NCBI RefSeq assembly: GCF_000741775.1
Contig: NZ_JGZR01000003.1
Location: 248,001 to 312,000, forward strand
DNA length: 64,000 nt
Direction of reading: 5' to 3'
From: Bifidobacterium subtile
GTDB lineage: Bacteria; Actinomycetota; Actinomycetes; Actinomycetales; Bifidobacteriaceae
Both the position numbers and the translations under genes were made by a program. Each line of letters opens with the position of its first letter. The stretch's first letter is position 1. A model generated the notes under the pieces. That model was given only the letters and a program-made list of their open reading frames with translations, searched no databases and had not been told where the DNA came from. This document shows positions 25,440-33,500 of the stretch, in pieces.

Positions 25440-26300
25440 ATGACGGATAGGTACTCGACTGAAGCTGCAGCGGGCAGCCATATCCATTCCCCGGAGGCTG
25501 CGCCGCCGCCGACAGCCGCATCGACGAAGTCTTTGCGGCTGTCGGCGGCGGCGCAATCGCCGTTGGCGCAATCACCGGCGCAACCGTCGGCAGCCGGCCC
25601 GCAGGACGAGGCCAGCCTGCACGACCGTCTGCTTGAAGAATGGGGCTCGGCCATAGCCGCAGGACGAGTCGGGCCCGGCGAACGACTGCCGGAGCCAAGC
25701 GCGGAGCTCGGCGCCCCCTCGCGCACCGTCACCCGTGAGGTGACCCGCGTCTTGGAATCGAAAGGCATGGTGAGCGTCCGGCGCAAAACCGGCGCGATAG
25801 CCACCCCTTCGGCGCAGTGGAACCCCTATGACAGGCAGATCATCCGCTGGCGGCTCAACGGGCCGGAGCGGCTCGCCACCCTGCATGAGCTGTCGCAGCT
25901 GCGCGTGGCAATGGAACCCGCCGCGGCATTCCTGGCTGCGCAAAGCGCCACCCCGCGCGACTGGGCGATGCTCACGCAGGCCACCATGGATATGGTCGCC
26001 TATTCGAATCACGCCAACGAAACCGAATATCTGCAGGCCGACATTCTGTTTCATCGCACTTTGCTTGCGGCGACCGGCAATCGGATGTTCGCGGCGCTGG
26101 ACGGCATCATCGTCGCCACGCTCGAAGGGCGCACCGAGCATCAGCTCATGCCGAGCGTGGCAAACGCCGACGCCTTGCGCCGGCACACCGATGTCGCCGC
26201 CTTCATCCGCAAAGGCGATGGCGCTGCGGCGCGCGAGGCGATGGCGGATATCGTCAACGAATCGGATGAGGCCATGACGCAGATGACCGGCGGCGAATGA
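25440..26300 (+). CDS. GntR-family (FadR/FCD subfamily) transcriptional regulator
   Basis: A 286-residue regulator. The winged-helix part lies around residues 58-122: LHDRLLEEWGSAIAAGRVGP, GERLPEPSAELGAPSRTVTR (recognition helix) and EVTRVLESKGMVSVRRKTGA. The C-terminal helical FCD ligand domain includes HELSQLRVAMEPAAAFLAA and ADILFHRTLLAATGNRMFAAL. The first 55 residues are a low-complexity Ala/Pro/Ser/Gln tail not usual in the family. The DNA encoding part of it forms a 20-bp perfect hairpin. The ATG has GAAGG one base upstream, which is unusually close, so a different start is possible. Divergent from gntP, it probably represses the gluconate genes in response to gluconate or 6-phosphogluconate. 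Confidence 0.9.
   Translation: MTDRYSTEAAAGSHIHSPEAAPPPTAASTKSLRLSAAAQSPLAQSPAQPSAAGPQDEASLHDRLLEEWGSAIAAGRVGPGERLPEPSAELGAPSRTVTREVTRVLESKGMVSVRRKTGAIATPSAQWNPYDRQIIRWRLNGPERLATLHELSQLRVAMEPAAAFLAAQSATPRDWAMLTQATMDMVAYSNHANETEYLQADILFHRTLLAATGNRMFAALDGIIVATLEGRTEHQLMPSVANADALRRHTDVAAFIRKGDGAAAREAMADIVNESDEAMTQMTGGE
25501..25553 (+). repeat. Perfect 20-bp hairpin inside the 5' end of the gntR-type gene
   Basis: Arms 25501-25520 and 25534-25553 are exact reverse complements, GC-rich, with a 13-base loop. They encode part of the Ala/Pro/Ser tail of the regulator. Such a stem 60 bases after the start codon could limit translation or reflect a repeat expansion. Confidence 0.75.
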
Positions 26301-26309
26301 GGTGCGACG

Positions 26310-26333
26310 AGTGCCAGACGACGGGCGCTTTTT
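26310..26333 (+). terminator. Small rho-independent terminator after the gntR-type gene
   Basis: AGTGCC (26310-26315) pairs with GGCGCT (26324-26329) with one wobble pair, followed directly by a run of Ts to 26333. It lies 10 bases after the stop codon. Confidence 0.55.
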
Positions 26334-26454
26334 ATTAGGCCGATTCGAGGGAATCTCGTGAGTCCTGGCACGGGAACGCCTAGATATCGATGCTCGACAA
26401 TGACGGAATTCCGCCAAAACACTGCATGCCGGATTCGCGCTCTACTGTGCGAAG

Positions 26455-26498
26455 AGCCTAATGAATGAGAAATCGGCCTAACGAACATCCCTAACGAA
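26455..26498 (+). repeat. CCTAA(T/C)GAA repeat cluster, copy 1
   Basis: AGCCTAATGAA (26455-26465) and GGCCTAACGAA (26475-26485) are spaced by exactly 20 bases, followed by TCCCTAACGAA (26488-26498). An inverted half-site TTATTAGGCC lies at 26332-26341. The same paired motif occurs near 56.2 and 56.4 kb. The remainder of the 26301-26592 gap shows no gene. Confidence 0.75.
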
Positions 26499-26592
26499 CA
26501 TCATTGCATGCACGTACGGCATGCATGTACGGCGAATATAGCCGCTCAATCGCGTGCAACGGCATGCGCGCCAAGGCGCAACATTCTGCCGC

Positions 26593-27345
26593 TCAGAGGT
26601 CGAGGAAGGTGTCGAGGCCGACGTTCAGCCCCGGATAGCCGCCATCGCGCAGCTTGCGCACGGCGAGCAGCACCCCCTGCATGAAGGATCCGCGATCGAA
26701 GCTGTCGGCGCGGATGACCAGCTGCTCCCCCGCGTTGCCCAGCAGAATCTCCTCATGCGCGTTCAGGCCGCGCAGACGCACGGCATGCACATGCACGCCG
26801 TCGACCACTTGGCCGCGCGAACCACCGTCAGTCACCGTGCCGTCGGGCATGGGGCCGAACCCAGCCTCGCGACGGGACGCGGCGATGGCCTGCGCGGTAT
26901 GGATGGCGGTGCCGGAAGGCGCGTCGATCTTATCGGGGTGATGCAGCTCCACGACTTCGACCGATTCAAAGTACTTGGCCGCCTGCGCGGCGAAGTGGTC
27001 GGCCAGCACGGCGGATATCGCGAAATTCGGCGCGATGAACACGGACTGGTCCGCGCGGGGCGCGTTCGCCAAGGCCTGGCGCACCTGCTCGAGCTTGTCT
27101 TCGTCCCAGCCGGTGGTGCCGACCACCACGTCGACGCCCTGCGCGATCAAGGTCAGCACATTGCTCAGCGAGGCGGAGGGGACGGTGAATTCGACCGCGA
27201 CATCGGTGTTGTCCGAATTGATCTGCGCAGGGTCCTGCCCATGGTCGATCGTATGCGAAAGCTGCATGTCATCCGCATCGTTCACCGCCTGCACCACGCT
27301 GGCCCCCATGCGTCCCTTCGCGCCTACCACTGCGACTCTGATCAT
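26593..27345 (-). CDS. dapB: 4-hydroxy-tetrahydrodipicolinate reductase
   Basis: A 250-residue NAD(P)H-dependent reductase acting after DapA in lysine/diaminopimelate synthesis. The nucleotide-binding motif is VAVVGAKGRMGASVVQAV at the N-terminus. VVGTTGWDEDKL, the catalytic-lysine segment VELHHPDKIDAPSGTA and the late GSFMQGVLLAVRKL helix are diagnostic. GGAAAGGGTG precedes the ATG at 27345. The length is typical of the compact actinobacterial form. The gluconate genes separate it from dapA. Confidence 0.96.
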   Translation of the reverse strand: MIRVAVVGAKGRMGASVVQAVNDADDMQLSHTIDHGQDPAQINSDNTDVAVEFTVPSASLSNVLTLIAQGVDVVVGTTGWDEDKLEQVRQALANAPRADQSVFIAPNFAISAVLADHFAAQAAKYFESVEVVELHHPDKIDAPSGTAIHTAQAIAASRREAGFGPMPDGTVTDGGSRGQVVDGVHVHAVRLRGLNAHEEILLGNAGEQLVIRADSFDRGSFMQGVLLAVRKLRDGGYPGLNVGLDTFLDL

Positions 27346-27676
27346 CCGTTCACCCTTTCCACATGTCGTTCGCGACAGCGAACGCTATCTCTGCATTGCC
27401 TGCATTGCCGCCTGCACTACTGCGATTCTGCATTATCCGTATGCGCCATGCGCCGCTGCCGGTTCCACGCATTCAGGCCTTCGGCCCGGCGGCCGACCCC
27501 GGTGCGGTGCGCTGGTTTCGAGCGTAGCACCGGGCCTTCCATAACGGATGGTTCGCAGCATACGTCGCATACCATGCTCACGAGGGCCGTGTCGAGAAAC
27601 GTACGCTGAGCTGCCCGTATCGTACGTTTCCCGATTCACGGGGCTGTTCCGATACAGAAAACGCACGCTGCGCGGG
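27346..27676. other. 331-base gap between dapB and MFS gene
   Basis: No credible gene is seen. The gap carries the dapB leader and, next to the MFS gene end, an inverted repeat of 10 perfect base pairs listed separately. Confidence 0.5.
27596..27630 (-). terminator. Hairpin after the MFS transporter gene
   Basis: GAAACGTACG (27596-27605) and CGTACGTTTC (27621-27630) pair perfectly around a 15-base loop, 47 bases after the MFS stop codon. The AAACGTACG core is shared with the hairpin at 15740-15810. No U-tract follows. Confidence 0.55.
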
Positions 27677-29392
27677 TCAGCGTTCTCTTGTACTCGTTCT
27701 CGTCCTCGCCGTGTGCCGACGCGACTGCGTCCAGCCCATAACCGCCAGCACCAGAGTCACGAAGGTCGTGGCGCAGGGCAGCAGCATACCGGTGTGGTAA
27801 TCGGCGACGTCGAGCACGATGCCGCCGAATGTCGAACCCAGCGAAGCGCCGACCTGCCCGGCGGTGGTGATCCACGACAGACCTTCGGTCAGCGAGCGCG
27901 ATGGCACGGTGTTCTTGACGACCAGATTGCCGGTGGCGAACACCGGCGCGACGCACAGCCCCGAAAGCACCGACAGGAAGCCGAGTAGGATCAGATTGCC
28001 CATGGCAAAGCGGATGAGCACGTATCCGATCGTAAGCAGGGCCAGAAACTCGACCATATGCCGCCAGTTCGAGCCTTTCATCTCCTTGGCGCCGAACACC
28101 AGCCCGCCGATGCACGAGCCGACCGCGAACATGGCCAGCTGCAGGCCGAGCAGCTGCTCCCTGCCCATCGCCTTCATCATGGCCGTCACCGAAACGTCGA
28201 AGGCGCTGAAGCTCATGTTGAAGGTCACGAACACCAGCAGCAGCGGGAGGATGCCCTGATACAGCAGCACGCTTTTGGGTCTGGGTCCGTGCCGATGCAG
28301 TTGGTGGATGCTGAATTCGGCTGATGCGGCGGCGTTCTTCGCAGCAGCGACCGTTGCGACAGTGCCGTTTGCGACAGTGCTGCTCGCACCAGCGCCGTTC
28401 ACGTTTGCAACGGTGCCGTTTGCAGCAGTGCCGTTTACGGCGATGCCATGAGCAACAGCGTCGTTGATAACGGTAGCCGCTGCAGCGTTATGTTCGGCGG
28501 CAGCGTTGCGTTCGGTAGCAGCGTTCCCAGCCCCGCCATTGCTCATCGCGTCACGCACATCGACGTCGTCACGTGAAGCGGCAGTCACTTCGACCATCTC
28601 CACGACCGGCGGCTGCGTGCCTTTGAGCGAGAAGAACACCGCGCCGCCGATTCCGCAGGCGAGCGTAGGGACGAACAGCTGCGCAACCGGGTGCACGGAG
28701 GTCGCCAGGAAGGCGGCCAGAATCGGCCCCAGGATGAACACCACCTCGTCGATGGCGGATTCCATGGCGTATGCGGTGTTGAGCTTCTTCGCATTGACGG
28801 GCCCGCGCAGTGCGTACGCCCAACGGGTGCGCACGAGCGCACCGAAGGAGAACTGGGTCAGCCCCATCAGCACGGCCAGCACGAACAGCAGCGCGATCGG
28901 CACACGCAGCAGCGCCGCGAATGCGAAGACCAGCATCGCAATGACCTGCAGCACCAGCGCGACACGCCCGACGCGACGCTGGCCGAAACGGTCGAACAGC
29001 CGCGCGTAGAGCGGCGTGACGGCTGCGAGCGCCAGAATATAGGCCGCGCTCATCGTACCGGCAATCGTCCAGTTGCCATACAGATGGTTCAGCGCCAGCA
29101 CGATGCCCAGGCTCATCATGGATGTCGGCAGCCGCGCCACAGCTCCGGAGAGGCAGAAGGCCTTCGATCCGGGGACGGTGAAAAGCTCGGCGTAGGGCGA
29201 AGAACCGCCGGTCGCGGGGGTGCGACGTGACGACATGCTATCGGCGCACTTGCCAGCCGAGAGTTTGCGATTCGGAGACATGTCATCGGCGGATTTGCTG
29301 GCCGAAGACTTATCGCCCGAAGCGGCAGGCATCGACAGGGATATGGTCGAGCGCCCGCGCCCGAACTGTGGCATACGGAAAAACGCCTTCAC
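27677..29392 (-). CDS. MFS transporter with low-complexity tail and central loop
   Basis: A 571-residue major facilitator protein, probably a drug/proton antiporter. Membrane segments start near LFTVPGSKAFCLSGAVARLP and include SMMSLGIVLALNHLYG; the family motif between helices 2 and 3 is seen as YARLFDRFGQRRVGR. A central cytoplasmic loop of about 110 residues between the two six-helix halves is rich in Asn, Gly, Ala, Thr and Val with NGTxANG repeats. The GTG at 29392 overlaps the stop of the upstream GNAT gene (GTGA) and has AAGGGA 9 bases before it; ATG 29374 is an alternative. Substrate unknown. Confidence 0.85.
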   Translation of the reverse strand: MKAFFRMPQFGRGRSTISLSMPAASGDKSSASKSADDMSPNRKLSAGKCADSMSSRRTPATGGSSPYAELFTVPGSKAFCLSGAVARLPTSMMSLGIVLALNHLYGNWTIAGTMSAAYILALAAVTPLYARLFDRFGQRRVGRVALVLQVIAMLVFAFAALLRVPIALLFVLAVLMGLTQFSFGALVRTRWAYALRGPVNAKKLNTAYAMESAIDEVVFILGPILAAFLATSVHPVAQLFVPTLACGIGGAVFFSLKGTQPPVVEMVEVTAASRDDVDVRDAMSNGGAGNAATERNAAAEHNAAAATVINDAVAHGIAVNGTAANGTVANVNGAGASSTVANGTVATVAAAKNAAASAEFSIHQLHRHGPRPKSVLLYQGILPLLLVFVTFNMSFSAFDVSVTAMMKAMGREQLLGLQLAMFAVGSCIGGLVFGAKEMKGSNWRHMVEFLALLTIGYVLIRFAMGNLILLGFLSVLSGLCVAPVFATGNLVVKNTVPSRSLTEGLSWITTAGQVGASLGSTFGGIVLDVADYHTGMLLPCATTFVTLVLAVMGWTQSRRHTARTRTSTRER

Positions 29393-30393
29393 CGCGCACC
29401 GTCCCTTCGTTCTGCCATTGCGTGGCCTGATTGCCCTGCAGGATTCGATTGCTCCACGCAGTTCGATTGCTTCGTGTTCAATCGCTTCGTGTTCAATCGC
29501 TCTGCATCTGAACATTCCATGTCAGAACGTTCTGCCTGATGTAATCGTTGTGGCATATGACTCATCGGTGCCATGCTGCCCATTCGTGCCGTGCGACTCG
29601 TTGCAATCCGGTCTGCTTGTAGGCGGCCTAGGATCTGCTCCGTTTCGCCGGCGTAGATGCGCGAGATTCCAGGGGCGAACAACACCAGATCGGCATCATC
29701 GGCATCCGAGATATTGCGCTGCGCGACACAGGCCATGCTCTGATGGTCATAGAAGCCCATATCGCAATCGCTATCGGTATGCAGGTGGAAGCGCTGAACG
29801 CCTTCACTGGCAAATTCTTCGAGCATGGCGCGCCACAGGCCGCCGCCGACCCCATGTCCACGGGCGTCTGCTGCGACGAGGAACAGCTCAAGCTCGGCAT
29901 CCGAGTCGTGGTCGACGCCCGAGTCTCGCTCCATCTGCATATCGATATCACGTTGGAGCGCCATGCCATGCAAGGCATGCCGACCGGCGTCGCTGAGCGC
30001 CAACTGGCGGTCCAGCTCCCGCAGCTCTTCTTCGGCGCGGGGAAACAGCGGAGTTTGGCCGGCTGCCCGCACGAGGGTGACCCCCATGAATTGATTGTCG
30101 AGGCAGGCGATTCGCGTGCCTGTGCTGGGCGCGAGATAGCGCAGCACGAAACGGCGCGATATCATCATGGAAAGCTGCGGACTGTCCGTCGGCGCTGTGC
30201 GGCCCCAAGTTCGGTCGAACTCCTGCGTAACCGTCTCGACATCATCCCAGATCATGGGTCGGCACTCGACACGGCTGACGCTTCGAGACCCGTTCGCTAC
30301 GCTCTTCGCGTTCGCTGCGCTCCGGCTTGTCGCGCTTTGGTTCGCTGCGTTCCGATTCGTCACGTTTTGCTTCGTCACATTCTGCGCGGGCAT
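29389..30393 (-). CDS. GNAT-family N-acetyltransferase
   Basis: A 334-residue protein with one GNAT fold. The acetyl-CoA-binding motif A is seen in LELFLVAADARGHGVGGGLW, where the usual Q/RxxGxG/A loop reads RGHGVGG, followed by FHLHTDSDCDMGFYDHQS, the beta5-alpha4 region. The N-terminus (about 40 residues, NVTKQNVTNRNAANQ-like) and the C-terminal 70 residues (DMECSDAERLNTKRLN-like) are low-complexity. AGGAGG lies 8 bases before the ATG at 30393, which fixes the start. It is translationally coupled to the MFS transporter, so the pair may handle one compound, perhaps by acetylation and export. Acceptor substrate unknown. Confidence 0.8.
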   Translation of the reverse strand: MPAQNVTKQNVTNRNAANQSATSRSAANAKSVANGSRSVSRVECRPMIWDDVETVTQEFDRTWGRTAPTDSPQLSMMISRRFVLRYLAPSTGTRIACLDNQFMGVTLVRAAGQTPLFPRAEEELRELDRQLALSDAGRHALHGMALQRDIDMQMERDSGVDHDSDAELELFLVAADARGHGVGGGLWRAMLEEFASEGVQRFHLHTDSDCDMGFYDHQSMACVAQRNISDADDADLVLFAPGISRIYAGETEQILGRLQADRIATSRTARMGSMAPMSHMPQRLHQAERSDMECSDAERLNTKRLNTKQSNCVEQSNPAGQSGHAMAERRDGAR

Positions 30394-30523
30394 GGCTATG
30401 CCCCTCCTTCGTTGCATCACCATGTATGCCGCCCACACATGAGGTACGAGGGTCGCAGCCCCCCTCCGCAACGGCATTGCGACGCGGTTTCCAGTCGCAG
30501 GGCCTTACCGCTCGCGCGGTCGC

Positions 30524-33500
30524 CTAGTCATTGTCGGATTGCTGGGGGATGCCGGAGCTCAACTCGGCCAGAATCTCCTGTTCTGTTTTCGCGCGAGCAT
30601 GCAGCTCGCGACTGCCCTCTTCGGGCTCATCCAGATAGTACAGCGTAGCGTCAATGCTGGCCAATGGCACGTCCTCAATCGCCGAGAGCAGAAGACGATA
30701 CATGTCCAGCTGACGCAATTTGCGCTCGGCATCCTCCGGCGTACGCGGTTTCGCGCCCGTCTTCCAGTCGACGATGGTGAAGCGTTTCGGCTCATCATGG
30801 CCGTCACGCCCATCATGCCGCTCATGTCTATCGCCCTGTTCACGTCCCTTGCATGCCTCACCTCGCTCATTGGAGCTGCTGCCCTGCCCGTCGAGACCTC
30901 CGAAGAAGACCGCATCGAGCTTGCCTACGACGATCTGATTGCCCAGCTGCGGCAGTGCGACGACGATCTGCCGCTCCGCCCATGCTGGGCGTCGGCGTGC
31001 CCATCGGGAATCGGCCAATCGGCGCTCCCACAGCAGAATCCGCCGCTGCTTGGCGTCGCTGACGCCGCGGTCGGCGGTTTGCTCATGCTGGGCGGCCGGC
31101 CCAGAGATTCGCCCTGATGCCGGGTCAGCAAACCGCCTCGATGCTCCTTCAGCGTCCCGCGCATGCCTGCTGGCAGTTCCGGAACTTCGTTCAACTGCCT
31201 GTTCGGCGGCATCGAGTTCTTCCAGCATTTGCGCCCGAGTCTGGCCGGACGTCTCGGCCGCAATCATGCGCGCATCCGCGTCCCATGCGCTATCCGGCAC
31301 GTCGTCGCGTCCGAAGGCATTGACGAAGCGCTCGGCCCACGCATGCAGCAGCGTGCCTGAAAGCGCTGCAGGGGAGGCGACCTGGGGTATCGGGCGGACC
31401 AGACCACGCCAGAACCGCTGCTCCTCACGTGCATTCATCGAGCCGGAACGCGCCTGCAGCGCGGTGACGTTCTGCCGTCGATTGGCCAAGATCCGTTTGC
31501 CTCGCTCGCGAACGACATCATTCAACGTGCGGGTCGAAGTCCCGTCGCCGCCAACGGTCCACGGCATGAGGTCCTCGTCCTCGACCAGCATCCGAGCCCG
31601 GAACAGCAAGGATCGCGCGGGGGGCAGTGCGCCGGCATACGATGCGGCCTCAGCGTGCGACGCCGTCTGCGATTCCCCGAGCATTGACGATCCTGATGGC
31701 TCCTGCGCATCCGGCATGGATTGCGTATCGACTGCCTTTGGCGGGACTGCCGGCACCGGTGAGACCGATGCCGCTTGCGCTGCTGATTCCATATGCGGAT
31801 CCGGTGCCGGTCGCAGATCTGCCGCGATCGGCGAAGACGACACCGATGGCGGATCCGACACTGGTTTTCGGCGGCGATCCAACGCCTCGCGCACTGCGTC
31901 GGCCGAACGGCGCAAGGCGTTCGACACGTTCTCGCCCATGGTGCTGGGCCACGGCAGCGCCCCCGGACCCTCGTCATCCTCCAACTGGGACTGCCAGGCT
32001 TCGCCCACCACACGCCGCTGGTACCATTCGGCCCGCTCGCCGACGAAGAAGCCCTCGGGCAGCACGGCCTCGGCAGCAGCGAGACTGTGCTCGGCAGCCC
32101 GGTCACGATCGAGCTGCGGTTTGGCGAGGTCCTCGTGATGGCATAGCGAGTCGCGCACCTCGAGCCAGAAGTTCGACGGCCTGACGCGTCGCCCCTTGGC
32201 CTCGCCCGGCTCGCGGCCAAGCTCGTTCGTGGCGCTGTAGGTGAGCAAGGCCTCCTCGCGTGCGCGGGTCAGCGCCACGTATGCCAGCCGTCGTTCGTCG
32301 GCGTGCAGGCGTCTGCCGTACTCCTCGCGCTGGGTCAGGTACCATGCCTCGCGGTCTTCCTCTCCGACGCCTTCGTTCAAAGGCGCGGCGCCCCGCATAT
32401 CGCCGAAGATCTCGTCGTCGATCTGCTCGACGTCGTCCAGAGAGCGCAGGGCCTCGACAGGGTCTTCGTCGTCTTGTGCATCATGCGGGAAGCGGGGCAG
32501 AATGCCGGCGTCCGCTCGGATCGGCACCGGCACTGCGGCTGGATCGGTCAGCCAGGTGTTCGCGGTCTGCGCGTATTGCGGCGCTACCCATGCGCCGTCC
32601 TGCATGCCGCCGGGATGCTCTTCGTCCAGACTGATGCTCAGATTATCGCCTTGGCTGCTGGGGAATGTGCGTTCGGCAAGGCCGACCACCGCCACCGAAT
32701 CCCATTCCAAGCCCTTCGCCTGATGGATGGTCATGAGCACGGCATCCGCCGATTCGTCCGGCGTTGCGGCGCTCTGATCCTGTATGGCGGCGAGCGCATC
32801 AACCCAGGAGACGAAGCCACGCAAGCTGGCCCGCTGCCCTTCGGCGATCTCCTGCGTATAGGTGTCGATCAGCTGGATGACCGCGTCCATCGGCGCACGT
32901 GCCACCGCCGGGGAAACCGGCTTATCCGGGTATGCGAGCGCCTGGGCCACAATGGCATCGATGTCCAGATCCAGCGCCTCGACCGCCGTGCGCACCACTT
33001 CGGCCAGCGGATGGTTGAGCACGCGATGCACCTGCCGTATTGCAGCGCCGGCGCGCGTTATGGCCTGCCTGCTGTGCAGCGTCAATGACGGCATATGCTC
33101 AAGCAGCTGCGGCAGGTCGGCTCCGGCAAGCACGTCGCCGAGGAACACCGCATTGGGCACCTCGTCGCGATGCTCGCTCACGAACTGCGCCCATTGGCTT
33201 TGCTCAAGATCCGCGCTGGCCAAGCCGGCCTGCACCAATGCGCGGAAGCGGAATTCGGTGTTGCGCCGCTCGGCGATATCCGCAAGCGCCTGCAGCTCGT
33301 GCGCCGAAAGCGCATACCTCGGCGTGGCGAGCAGCCGCATCAGCGCCGCCGAATCCGTGTGATCCGCGACCACGTGCAGCAGCGCGAGCAGGTCGCGCAC
33401 CTCGGGGCGTTCAAGCAGCGCCGAATAGCCGACGATCTGCACCGTGAGCCCGGCCTGCTCAAGGCCTTGCGCGAATTGCGACATCAGCGATTTCGTGCGG

